DNA from: Carex sylvatica
Taxonomy: Eukaryota; Streptophyta; Magnoliopsida; Poales; Cyperaceae
Assembly (NCBI GenBank): GCA_964058845.1
Contig: CAXKVR010000168.1
Span: 1-64,000 of the forward strand
Direction of reading: 5' to 3'
Length of the DNA: 64,000 nucleotides
The notes under the pieces are model-generated. The model searched no databases. It was not told where the DNA came from and saw nothing but the letters and a program-made list of their open reading frames with translations. The position numbers and the translations under genes are program-made. This document shows, piece after piece, positions 44,248 through 55,306 of the stretch; within the stretch, counting starts at the first letter, position 1, and each line of letters starts with the position of its first letter.

Positions 44248-46264
44248 TATATAAACCTTTTTTTCCACAAACATATACAAACCTATAAGAACATATGTTT
44301 AATTCTATAAACAAAACATATAAATTCTGAAAACAATACATATAATATGGAAGCAACCAATCCTATTATCAAATTATCACAATTTCTCAATTTATACTTC
44401 ATCAACTAATGCATAACAAAGTTTGAAAATTCAGTTGATGTATACAGTTCACATAAAAATGACAATCTAAGCTAATTTACTAATTTTAAAATTGTAAAAA
44501 ACTAAAACACTGTGAAGATGTAATTGAAACATAAATATGACAATCTAATGTAATCTATCATATTAACAAAACTATTGAATCCTGTAAACAACAATTAATA
44601 ATCATTGAATCATGTTCACATCATAGTCAAGACAAGTAATCAGCAATTAATCGTTCAAAAATAAATGATCTATGCAACTTTCAAATACAAAATTGAAAAA
44701 TTACATCAAAAAACTTGATGCAAAATTGATACTAATATATAATGAACAAAATTGATCTAAAAGCAATATTGAATGAGAAAAATGACCTATAGCTTTCAAA
44801 ACTTCGATGTAGTTCTTCAATGCTGATGCTCCTCAACGATGATATTCAATGGACAAACGACACTAAAATTACAACTAGAGGAGACGCTGCTCTTCGATTC
44901 TGCGACTCAATACTCGATTCAAACAAAGTAGAAAGGAAGGGTTTAAATAGGAAAGCAGTAAAAAAGGAAGGATTTAAATAGGAAAAATGGCAGCTATAGC
45001 AGTGGGGACCGTGTCATCGTCGGTTATGGCAGTTGAAAGCGTGTGGCCGAAAAAGTACATCTCTCATTAACAGCGGTTGAAAACGCGTCGGAACTAGACT
45101 AAAAAAAAAAGTTTTTATAACGCGGAGATTTTCCGGGGACTATAATCCAGAAAATTATGCTTTTTCTCTAATTTTAAAGTCTTAAAAGCAAAGAAATTCG
45201 GCTATCTCATCTTTAAATTATTCTTACAACAACAAAAAAAAAGTCTTAAAAGCGGCTCCCTATTTAAGTATGATTATGTCTACATCTCTCTCTTTCTTTC
45301 CATCTTTTTTACTTTTCATTTTTATGACTCTTTGCACGTGCTTAATAAATTATAACAGATATTTTTATTGGAAGTTTATCTACAAGCTCATTAGCTATAG
45401 ATGCTTTTTTCATTATATTAAATTTTTTTCATTACTAATTATAATCTTAATGCTCCATATCATGTTAATATTAAACTGACGTGTGTTTTTACCAGTGTAG
45501 TAATATTCAATCTATTCTGCCAAACATTCGATCAAATATTTCTACTCAGTTGCAATTTGAATAAAAAATTTACGATTTAGAGCATATTATCGGTTCGGAG
45601 TATATTAACAGTGATAAAAGTATCGATTTAGAGTATATATTAATAGTAATTTATAGCACATATTATCGTATACTTGTTTATATATATAAATTCTCATTTA
45701 AAATCTGTATAAAAATCTGCATATGCAATCACGTACCATATATATGCAGATTGTATGACTTTCCGCATACTCGAATATTAAAAATTTTAGTGTGACAATA
45801 ATAAATTGTCGTTAGCAAACAAGAAAAAAAAATATTAATTGGATATGGTTAAAGTGTGAAGAGAAGTTAGCTATAAAAATCAGATTGCTTATAGAATAAG
45901 CAAGTTTTGTCATGAATATATATTTTTTATTGAGAAAGTTTGGAAGCTCTATTTGTAATACAACTCGGTAGCCTAACAAGACAAGACACAATTTGAGCTG
46001 CCATTAAATTGCACGTTACTTGAAGCACGAGTTTCCAATAGAAATTTCCCTACACATTTTGACAAAAAATTCTGTGCAGTAGACAGCTATTTGGGACTGT
46101 TACGGGATTCACAAGTCATAAGTCATAACCATACATGAATGAATTTACCTTCTGAAGACATCCCTTAGTTTCCCATAATTTTAAAATACACACTTAGTAT
46201 GTACTTTGTAGAATTCTGAAAATAAATAATTACATTTTGTTGTCACCTGCTTTATCAAGTAAAA
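44248..46264. other. Promoter side of the FAR1/MULE pseudogene and spacer
   Basis: No gene seen. 44860-45100 is more GC-rich and may be the old leader or a MULE terminal region, but no matching inverted repeat was found downstream of the pseudogene. Confidence 0.35.
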
Positions 46265-46654
46265 AAAAAGAGTTAGTTGTGACTCGTACCTCATTCGTTC
46301 ACTAACAGTTCATTTATTATTGAATTAAGTTTTTAACGAATCAATTCACCACTAGCTCAGTTTAGAATTAATAAATTCAAGCTGGAGTTTAACTTGCTTG
46401 CCAGCTCGCGACTTAATTAGACATCAATTTGTGAATTTATATTAATTTGTGTGCATTTTATACTTTCTAGCTCGGTCCAAAAAATTTGTAAAATTATTTT
46501 TTTCTTAAAACAATATCCAGTCAGACCCAGAGAGCCAGCTCGTGACGATTTCAAGCTGAAATTTCAGCTCAAATCTATAAAGTCAACTCGCTCGTAACTC
46601 GGACAAACCAGCTCGTAATGAGTTCAAGCTAAATCCAGCTTGTTGCCACCCCTA
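46265..46654. mobile_element. Non-autonomous hAT-type element, 390 bp
   Basis: Flanked by a perfect 8-bp direct repeat AAGTAAAA (46257-46264, 46655-46662). The right end is TTGCCACCCCTA, i.e. TAGGGGTGGCAA inverted; the left end (AAAAAGAGTTAGTTGTGACT) is degenerate. Subterminal zones repeat AGCTCGTAATGAGTTCAAGC / AACTCGCTCGTAACTCGGAC. No coding capacity. The A-rich nature of the flanking repeat lowers certainty. Confidence 0.6.
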
Positions 46655-46889
46655 AGTAAAAAACACAAATCGAGTGCTGCTGAATGTTATTTTTTTAATT
46701 ATAGAATGTACATTATTGTCATTTTTAATATTAAGTAATTATTGACAGTTATCACCTATATTTTGATCAAATTAAAATTGTTTGTTGACAGATGATTTAA
46801 TCTTTTGAACTCATTATTCAAACTCTCAAAATATACACTCGACTATTTTACAATACATACTCAATTATTTGGCAATGCATACTTAGCTA
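46655..46889. other. Short spacer
   Basis: No feature seen. Confidence 0.3.
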
Positions 46890-47150
46890 ACAGGGACTGA
46901 CCTAATGTAGTGATCTATCAGTTTCAGTCGATTTTATTCTTCTCTGAATTTTTATTTTATTTTTTATCTCTCTCTGAATATTTGATTTGTAATTCGAATT
47001 AAATTTAGTGTTAAAATCAAAATAAATTTTTTAAACTATGATTGGTAATTAGAATTATAAGTTAGAGCATCATAAATTACAAATCAGAGCATTAAAAAAT
47101 ATAAATCAAAGTTTATTATTTTTTTTTTAACGAGTACCTAATTAGTTGAT
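46890..47150 (+). repeat. Dispersed repeat shared with 17100-17340
   Basis: TTTGATTTGTAATTCGAATT.., AATTTAGTGTTAAAATCAAA.. and ..TTAGAATTATAAGTTAGAGC align with the reverse complement of 17130-17300. It is a solitary copy of the interior of the element at 17020-17931. Confidence 0.55.
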
Positions 47151-49207
47151 GGGTTTAAATCTTATTCGGTATTTTTTTGCCCAATGAAAATTTTGAATCT
47201 ACCCCTATTAGGTAGTCTATGTATCTTTTTTTTATTTTAAACTTTCATATTCATTGTTTGTGTCGTTCTAAAATATATAACTTAAAGAATACATATTTTG
47301 CTATTCAATTTTTTTTTTTTCAAAAAGTTGTCCGAAAACAATTAAAAGATGTTAGGAAATGGGAACTTGAAAAATAAGTTTAATATTCCGGATCATTTGT
47401 GAGAGCTTTATATTATAAAATAACCATTTTTGAACAAAGTTTAAATGGATCTGAAAATATCTAATAAAACCAGATCCAAAATTAAAGTAACAAAATGTTC
47501 TCTAAAAAAAAAAGTAACAAAACGATTTGTCTTGAAATAACTAAATTTGGCAATCATCAAAATGATAAGCATCAAAGGTAATTTCTAAATTAGAAACAAA
47601 ATATAAGCATAATTTATATGATACGCATATAATTCATAGAAAACTAAAATGATTTGAATTTTGCAATGGTGCACACAATTAACAATATTAAGATTATATA
47701 AAATTTAATTGTCAAGCTATGGAAATATCTTATAATATACTTGCACTTTATTATTTGATTTTCAATGTTGTTCTAATTGATAATGAACAAAAAAAATGTA
47801 AGAATTGTTAAAATAAGTCATTGTCAAATAATTCTCTCTTTAAAATAATGATCAATTAGCCTCTATCAAGATTTAAAAAATAAAATAAAATAATGATTAA
47901 TATTTATAAGTATGATCAGGGTTGTAAAAAACATTCGTTTAGATCGATTAATATACTGATTAGTCGTTAGCAGTAACCAAACTGTCACGGACTTTTTCGA
48001 TTAATCAACCGATTATTTCTGATTATTACAAATTATTACTTATTAATTGCTTGGTGATACCTTGTCCGTTCAATAATTGCATATCGTTATTTACAACACT
48101 GAGTATGATTACTAGCCGTTTTTTTAATGGATGGACTTTCTTATTTTGTAAATTTTGAATTCAGTTTTGAATTTGTAAATTAACAAAATCAACGTTATCA
48201 AATGAAAACAAATATCTCCTTGTCGCTTTCTTTTGGCCAAACTCTATCTTTTAAAAATTCTCTCACTACCCCACAGTTACAAATGAACAATTAATTAACT
48301 GTAGTAAACAATTTTTTAGGTAAGATATTGACTAATCACCAAATGCTTCTATTTAAGCATCGATTAAATCCTAATTACAGTTCAAAATTAGTTTGTAAAT
48401 TTGACTGTGTTTCTTACTTTTGGTTCACTGAATAAAACTTGAAACATGTCCAGAATCCAACCAACAAAACCCAACTGTTGCACCTCCCAAATTAGGAAAA
48501 AAAACTGAAATTGAATCTTCTGCTCTCTGCGGACAGAAAATTTCTATCTCTAAATCACTGATATGTGGATTCGAAGTGAGTTTTAACATTTAAATATTGA
48601 ATATAACTTTGTCTCAAAATCCACTTCAGATCCACGTATCAGTAAATCCGGTTCCAAAAAGAGTGTAGTCAAATTATGAAATTTTCAAACAAATCCCAGA
48701 GGCTTATGTGTTACTTCTACTAAACTAAAACAAGAAATGGAGTGCCACGTCATCAGTGTTATTTGGATAATGCCATGTTTAATTGCAATTATGATTTATT
48801 TAAAACATGGCAAGCACATGTCATCATAGTTTTGGATAATGCTAAAATAATTGCAGATTCAAACTTTTTTTTTTGTTAGTTAACAAAAAATTACAACAAC
48901 AAACAATAACAAAATTAACAATGAATTAATTAATTGATTAATTAATTAATTACCCAATATTTCCTATTAATTAAATCACTTAAAATCCGGCTAGGGCTAG
49001 TCAACCACTTAACCTACATCAGAACTTGGAATGGAATTGGTCTACATAGTACAGCATAGACCCAAAACACAGATCTAATATTTCTATTTCTATTTCTCTG
49101 TCTTCATCCTCTGCATCAACGCACCGTTTGAATTTAATTCCCCACCGTCCGATCAGAATCAATCCGGATTTAAATCGGTCGGTTCAGATCTAAATTCAAA
49201 AATTACG
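47151..49207. other. AT-rich spacer downstream of the Dof gene
   Basis: No gene seen. ATTAATTAATTGATTAATTA (about 48923-48950) is low-complexity. 49020-49207 may contain the Dof 3' UTR. Confidence 0.35.
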
Positions 49208-49313
49208 TTAACTCCCCAGCTCTGGAAAAGGTACGAAACCCTCACACGCCAAGCTCCCTTCCCATGTGACAAAGTCAACCCGGTCCATCCGAACCAAACG
49301 GACAGAACCGGAT

Positions 49314-49814
49314 TCAATCTTGATCCAGCGAACCGGTTTCAGCCCTCCTGGTCCGACCAAGTTCGGATGGCTTCTCGGTTGAATCAAGTCGCCACCGATC
49401 AGTCCGAAATGGGTCGGGGTATGGACCGGGTCGAGCATGGCCTCTACCGCGTGAACCCGACCCGACCGGAACGTTACGGAGAGCACCGCCAGCTGTCCAG
49501 TACCGACGACAGGAGCGACAGAAGTGCCGTGGTTGGTTCACGTTGTAGTTGTTGAAGTAACAAAACTTGGTTTCTTTGCTGCTACACCTTGGACAAGGAA
49601 GCCTCGTCGGAACCCTAGCTTCATCTCCTCCTCCTCCTCCTTCCGCCGCATCGGAAGCCAGAGATTGGGGCGGGGGCTCAGAAGTGGATCTGGATCGTTG
49701 ATCCGAGTCGGGATCGGGTTCGGAAGGACCGGATTGGATGACTCGACCGAAAAGCTTGATTTCAGGTGGCGTTTCAGGGGATTCGTCAGGGTCGTCTAGG
49801 TCGACGGTGGACAT
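49314..49814 (-). CDS. Dof zinc-finger transcription factor (CDF/COG1-like clade)
   Basis: Single exon, 166 residues as read. Binds AAAG-core DNA in the nucleus. An N-terminal PEIKLFGR motif (18-23 core) is shared by CDF/COG1-type Dofs. The Dof domain is about residues 72-118 with zinc ligands Cys74, 77, 99 and 102 in the exact C-x2-C-x21-C-x2-C spacing ([20 protein letters not shown], then [20 protein letters not shown]). After NVPVGSG the family usually continues with (R)RKx, but this frame reads [11 protein letters not shown].. and ends at 49314 without a recognisable C-terminus. A second frame open to 49208 overlaps it, so a frameshift after the Dof domain, real or technical, is possible. 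The start at 49814 (MSTVDLDD) is preferred over an upstream hydrophobic extension. Confidence 0.85.
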   Translation of the reverse strand: MSTVDLDDPDESPETPPEIKLFGRVIQSGPSEPDPDSDQRSRSTSEPPPQSLASDAAEGGGGGDEARVPTRLPCPRCSSKETKFCYFNNYNVNQPRHFCRSCRRYWTAGGALRNVPVGSGSRGRGHARPGPYPDPFRTDRWRLDSTEKPSELGRTRRAETGSLDQD

Positions 49815-51277
49815 TTCTCTTCTTCTTCTTTTCAATAGAGAAAGAATGATAATAGCTCCAATCAATCAATGGTGGTGGCTTGTTTTGGTTGGTTTCTTGG
49901 TTGCTTTTAGAAAGGCGAAAGCTTTAAAAGGAGGTGAGCTTCAAAAAGGCAAAAAGAGAGAAAAAGGCATAAAGGACAAGAAAAGCAAAGCAGAGTAAGA
50001 GATTTGGAGAAGTTCTTTCTTTCTGCTCAGATTTTTGTTCTTTACATAAACAAATCTAAGCTTTTTTTATTATTTTTTATTTACGTTTAGCCCCTTACAG
50101 AATCTCAATATTTAATATACTGAAAGTTCCGTTGTGGCGGATGGAGAATTCGGATCCCATATTCCATTTCGAATTGGATTGATCTGAATCTTATTTAGAC
50201 GGTCCAGATCTCAACTCGAAGTTTGAGTTACTTTAGAGATTCGGACACCCGGATGGACGGGTGATGGTAGAATGTAACCGTATCGTACTTAAAATCAATA
50301 TTTGTATTTACCTTAAAATGGATATGAATAAAAATAAATTTCATGAATACAAAATAAATAATTAGCAGATATTATTAATAAGAGTAGGGTTTTAATGTCT
50401 TGCGTCTTTTTTGTGCCTCATATATTTATTTTTGTTTCAATTCAAATAGTTAATTAGAATTGCTCAACATAATCTTCATATTAAAATGTGTTTGGAGACC
50501 AAATTATATATCTATAGTACTAGTTAGTTAGATAGATACAAAATTATTATTTTTGAATGATCCAGAATTTTTTAAAAAATAATTATTTTATACTTATCTA
50601 TAATATTTTTTATTTTGAAAAATATAAAATTTGCCAAGAATTACACATGAAAGACACGAGGGATTTAAAACCCTTTCTATTAATAAATATTTACATATGA
50701 TATAAATAAATAGTTTAGAACAATATAATAAATAAAATAATAAGAATAAAGCTAGTATGTGTTGTACTTGCTAGGACGGTTTGATGAGTACAAATTACAA
50801 AATCTATCAAATTTATTTCATGAGTGATGCATAAATATGTACTGAATAAATTTAAAATTTATAAAATTTTACATATACAAACATCATTTATCAGATTGAA
50901 ATTTTGTTCTTTTTGCAAAATTTTGTATTATTATACACAAATATATATAGTATCCGCTCCGTTTACACTGATGGACCAGAAAAAATATATATAATATATA
51001 TATGTTTTGTGGACCCGGTTGAAAAAAATCAAATTAAAAAAAATCAAATAAAAAGAGAGAAAGAGAGGGAGTGACTGGAAGATTCCCTTCTTTCTTTTTT
51101 TTCGAATTTCAACAAAAACTTGATTACGACTTTCACCAATTAAATGCGGCTAATGATAATCCATTAGTATTTTAAATTACTCAGCAGATAATTAATTAAT
51201 GTTCAATTGTACCAGATTATGTAAGCGAATTTATACAAACTATCCGAATTTATTGTTGTCGGTATAATCTAGAAACG
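49815..51277. other. Dof promoter side and AT-rich spacer
   Basis: Upstream of the Dof start (minus). The leader side is purine-rich on + (AAAAAGAGAGAAAAAGG). The remainder is AT-rich with no gene. Confidence 0.35.
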
Positions 51278-51657
51278 GATTCAAACGCTTTTAGTTTTTG
51301 TGTCTACATCGTAAAATTTAAAATTTAAAAGTAAAAATAAAATCGTTAAATATAATCTAAATTATTTTATCTACATACGTGTAAAAAATTATGACATTTT
51401 AATTTTTTTTTTATTGTCATCAAGAAGCTTGTAAAAACATACTAATGTGAATAATTTCTAGACATTGACTTTTCAAATGATTAATTTACATAGAAACAAA
51501 ATTATAATGTGATATTTTTTTACGAGCACATAGAGAAAATAACATAGATCACACCTAACTATTTTATTTTGACATTTATGATTTAAATTTTAATTTATTA
51601 ACACTTTTAAAAATAAAGGCATAATAAAGACACAAAAAATAAAAGCATTTAAACTCT
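51278..51657. mobile_element. AT-rich foldback MITE, copy 1
   Basis: Left arm GGATTCAAACGCTTTTAG.. and, inverted from the right, GAGTTTAAATGCTTTTATTT. Inner pair AAAAAATTATGACATTTTAA and ACAAAATTATAATGTGATAT. It shares arms and order with 51928-52251. Confidence 0.6.
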
Positions 51658-51927
51658 ACTCGTATAATATAATTTTAATTCAAAATAGTATTTCAAAAAA
51701 CTCAGACTTGGTCTTTTACTTTTTAAAATCTTTTACGCCAAATTGACCCTTGAATTTATTTACAGAAAAAAAAAAGAAAAAAAAATGATTCTAAACAATT
51801 AATCAGCACCATTTTCAATCCTCAAAATGTATTTTCAAATTAAGTTAAAATTTATACACCAAACTATTCATATCTAGTTCTTACTCAAAAGATATCCATC
51901 CTATTTGGAATATGTGGAATATGAGGA

Positions 51928-52251
51928 GGGTTCAAATGCTTTTATTTTTAAAAACTTAAATAATTTAAAATTTAAAACTTAAAATTCAAAATAAACTGTT
52001 AGATGTGATCTATATTATTTTATCTATGTGCCCATAAAAAATTATGACATTTTAATTTTGCTTTTATATGAATTAATAAGCTCAAAAATTAACGTTTAGA
52101 AATCATTCAAATTAGTATACACTTTTACAAGCTCAAGATGACAACTAAAACAAAATTAAAATGTCATAATTTTTTACACGTGCATAGATAAAAATGATGT
52201 AGTTCATAACTAACGGTTTTATTTTGAATTTAAGATTTAACATTTGAACCC
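51928..52251. mobile_element. AT-rich foldback MITE, copy 2
   Basis: The ends are GGGTTCAAATG and CATTTGAACCC, perfect inverts. The inner pair AAAATTATGACATTTTAATT / AATTAAAATGTCATAATTTT is also inverted. A Mutator-like MITE with its own target duplication begins 10 bases further right. Confidence 0.7.
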
Positions 52252-52269
52252 CGCAATTTATTACTTAAA

Positions 52270-52480
52270 GAGATAGGAGTAGGTCCGATGGACATTGGAC
52301 CTACTTTTAGGTTCAATTAGCTCTATCACCGTACGATTAGCATTAAGATCTGTGCGCATAGAAATTGATAAAAACTCATATAAATTTTAATAGGAGCACA
52401 CAAATCTTGATATAATTTGATAGCCAGATCACCCATCAAACCAAAGTAGATCCGATGGACATCGGACCTACTCCGAAGTG
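52270..52480. mobile_element. Mutator-like MITE, 211 bp, copy 2
   Basis: Inverted ends GGAGTAGGTCCGATGGACAT / ATGGACATCGGACCTACTCC. A perfect 9-bp target duplication TTACTTAAA is at 52261-52269 and 52481-52489. A 9-bp duplication is the mark of the Mutator superfamily. The same length as copy 1 at 25918-26128. Confidence 0.88.
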
Positions 52481-52704
52481 TTACTTAAATGTTGAAGCAA
52501 ATGCATGTCGGCCAGGCACATGCCCTCTCCTGCAATAAATTAATAAATTGGCTTTGCCTCTGACCACTGCATTAAATTGGTATGCAAACAATTAATCAGA
52601 TTCATAATTGATATTAGGCAAGTTCTCAGTGCCGTTACATTTCAATTAATTTACTGACCTCTGGGGGCCCATTGTTTTTTTTTCTTCCCTCTATAACATC
52701 AAAA

Positions 52705-53150
52705 ATTAAGAGGAAAATTACACCTATTACCTATAGTATTATGCGGCCTAGAGGTGCACAAAAAGTTCATAGTTCGTGATTCAATATCAATTGAGTTCAA
52801 TTTGAAAAAAAATTAGTTTGAAATTAATCTGAAATAAATCAAATTCAGTTCGGTTTAAAATTAGTTTGAATCGAGTCTTACTCGGTTTGAAAATCTTCTT
52901 TTTAATCATGCTTTAATTTCGAATCAATTCAGTTCGAAACTGATTCGAATTGCACCGAATCAAACTTGAACTCTTCTTTTCAATTCAAAACTCTGATTTA
53001 ATTTCAAACAATTCGGTTCGAAATTAATTCGAACTCGGAACTCGAACTGAATTAAGTTCAATTCATTTTAATTCGTTTGGAGCCGTAATTATTCCTCAGA
53101 TTTTTTTGTCTATAAAATCAAATATATATTAAGAGGAAAATTACACCTAT
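52705..53150. repeat. Direct repeat flanking a TTCGAATT-rich segment
   Basis: A 23-bp identical sequence (ATTAAGAGGAAAATTACACC + TAT) is at 52705-52727 and 53128-53150. Between them 52745-53095 repeats AATTCGGTTCGAAATTAATT-like motifs on both strands, resembling the interior of the hAT-type elements here. Confidence 0.7.
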
Positions 53151-53789
53151 ACTATTATTTCTGAAATTAGTGTGACAAAAGCAAATATAAACTAAACCAT
53201 TCACAAAAATAATAATATACACAATCTCATTAAAAATATTCAATTAAAATTTTTCATCTCAAATAATTAATTAAAAGAAAATTCATTTAAATTTCAAACC
53301 TACAACCTTATGTGGACGAAAGGCTGATTCTCTTTCTTTTTAAGTATTTACATATCCCCCCTTAATATTTCTGTTGAATAGATTGATTAATTTTATTTTT
53401 CAACGAAAAGCTTAAGTGTTAATTACCTACCTTCTTCAATGTTTTTGCAAACTTAATTTAGACAAAAAACTTGTTCAACCTTAAAGATGTATGCTTTAAA
53501 TGTTTCCAAGGCCTGCTGAGCAATTTAATTGCAATTGGACACCCAACCAATGCGCAATTAAAGCCCAATCACAGATTTAAAAAAACCCAGGTACTAGAAT
53601 GAAAAAACAAGAGTAGAATTCTACTTTCAGAACCACAGAAATAAAAAATGTCCAGTTCACATTTTGTTAAAACACATAAATATTAAGAGAGATAAAATAA
53701 GGCCATAAAAATGACCTTTAATAACCCCAACAAATTCAGCTGCAAGTGGATCGGATCGGATCGGATCTGGCCAGGCCGGGCCGGAGACG
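53151..53789. other. Spacer downstream of the DOG1-like gene
   Basis: No gene. A short GGATC-type repeat (GGATCGGATCGGATCTGGCC, about 53751-53770) sits just beyond the DOG1-like stop codon. Confidence 0.4.
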
Positions 53790-54558
53790 TTAGGCCCAGC
53801 CCATCTCATGCTTCAGCCCAAAATTCCTGATCCCGATCTCGAAGTCGGTCAAGGCGATGAGCAGATCGACAGCCTGAACAGGGAGACACAACACGTGGAG
53901 TGCGGCGCGTAGAGTTGTCATTCTGAGGTCGTCAGCCCGTGCAATTATCTCTTTGATCCGACCCGCTGCATCCCCTAGCCCCATCGACTCCGACTCGTTG
54001 AAGTGGCTCGCAAGTTCCTCATGGAACCGGCTCATCTCCAGCTCTAAATCATCCTCGGCTTGTATCGTTTTTCTCTGCAGCTCATCTACCAACTTAAGTT
54101 GAGTCGGGCTCAAGTCGCCAAGGTCACCGGATCCAACCCCACTTAACAAGTCCTGCAAGTTTGTATGAAATATATATATTTGCCATATATATACATCATT
54201 ACTAAATATATATATACAAGTCTTGCACCTGTAGTTGTGACTCGAACCTCCGGCTCGATTCAGTGTAGAGAAGGTGGACCAGAGTGTTGGGTCGCCATCC
54301 GGCAAGCCAGAAGGCGATACCTCGTTCAATCGAGGTAGTCCAGGGGGTCACAAAGGCCCGTATCGGATCGAACTGGCTTATCTCGGCCCGGACACGGTAG
54401 TACGTCTCATAGTGAGCTACGGATTGGTCGAGAACAGACTGTAGCTTCTGGCGATCTCCTAACGAGTACCGGACCGATTGAAGCTCACGACGGATGTGGT
54501 ACAGGTGGCTAAACCATTGCTGAAAGAAGGCCTCTGGGTCTCTCTCCATTTGTGCCAT
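53790..54558 (-). CDS. DOG1-domain protein (DOG1-like)
   Basis: Two exons, 54229-54558 (110 codons) and 53790-54152 (120 codons plus stop), joined in phase 0 at CAG|GTGCAA and TTGCAG|GACTTG. The product has 230 residues. The first exon carries the DOG1-type opening DPEAFFQQWFSHLYHIRREL and the block AFVTPWTTSIERGIAFWLAG + WRPNTLVHLLY. The second has L..LSPTQLKLVDELQRKTIQ and a helical tail ending IRNFGLKHEMGWA. No bZIP is present, so it is a stand-alone DOG1 protein rather than a TGA factor. Relatives act in seed dormancy and ABA responses; DOG1 itself binds haem and PP2C phosphatases. Which role this copy has is not inferable. A TATA box lies about 55 bases upstream of the start. The MRH1-type pseudokinase is the next gene on the same strand. 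Confidence 0.92.
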
Positions 54559-54611
54559 GGCAATTGAACAACTGTGTAGGGGAGGCGGAGTTCATTGAGC
54601 GGTACCGGTAC

Positions 54612-54622
54612 CGCTTTATATA
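54612..54622 (-). promoter_or_regulatory. TATA box of the DOG1-like gene
   Basis: On the minus strand, ATTATATATAAAGCGG reads toward the gene, and the palindrome GGTACCGGTACC follows. The ATG is about 55 bases downstream, implying a short 5' UTR of roughly 25 bases. Confidence 0.5.
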
Positions 54623-55054
54623 TAATATCTACACACCCAATATATGGACTATGGAGTATGCATGTTTCTAAATATGTCCCTTAAAAAAGTTGATTTTGCA
54701 TCTCATGTAATAATTCCGGACAAGTTGAAACTTTTTGTAAGACTTGTTATAGTAATCTTTGTAACATTTGTCGTAATAATTCTGTGAGTATGACTGGTTG
54801 TTATGAATAGCATAAGCCGCTGATTCAAATTGTTTCTTTATCTGAGAAAAGGAGCATCTTTCTATTCTTTTATTTGAATCATTCAAAATTGATTATACGG
54901 CTTTAATTATTTTTTTATATTAATATAATTTATTAAAATAAATCAGATGTAATTGAAGCTGTGTGATTGATTTTAAACGGTTCGAAACTAAAAATAATAA
55001 GGTGCTTCTTTTCTTAAGAAAATGTGCAAATTTGAATCCGCATAAGGCCATTCG
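54623..55054. other. DOG1-like upstream spacer
   Basis: AT-rich. No further promoter element or gene is supported. Confidence 0.3.
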
Positions 55055-55306
55055 TGCTACAGTTCCAAAAATTTATTGTATAAATTTTAAATTTTGATTT
55101 AAATAGCTCAGTAAATTAGTTATACAATGAACTTGTAGAATACTAAATTTGATTATTTTTTATGATTTATAAAAAATGACAAAAAAAACTATTTTTTGTT
55201 TATTTTTCATAAATAGTAAAAATTACTAGTTTATTATATAACTAATTTATTAAGTTACTTAAATTAAAATTTATAATTTATACAGTAGATTTTTAAGATC
55301 ATAGCG
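55055..55306. mobile_element. AT-rich foldback MITE, about 250 bp
   Basis: Left arm TATTGTATAAATTTTAAATT, then AAATTAGTTATACAATGAAC; the right arm inverted is TACTGTATAAATTATAAATT, then AAATTAGTTATATAATAAAC. The arms are about 75-80 bp around a short loop. The outer ends (TGCTAC / GTAGC-side) are approximate. Confidence 0.6.

Noticed and set aside
38300..45200. A single autonomous MULE with terminal inverted repeats enclosing the F-box and FAR1-type genes (Pack-MULE)
   Set aside because: I compared both flanks and found no convincing long inverted repeats or a 9-bp target duplication.
49524..49998. Plus-strand frames of 86-91 codons across the Dof gene
   Set aside because: GC-rich antisense frames opposite the Dof zinc finger.
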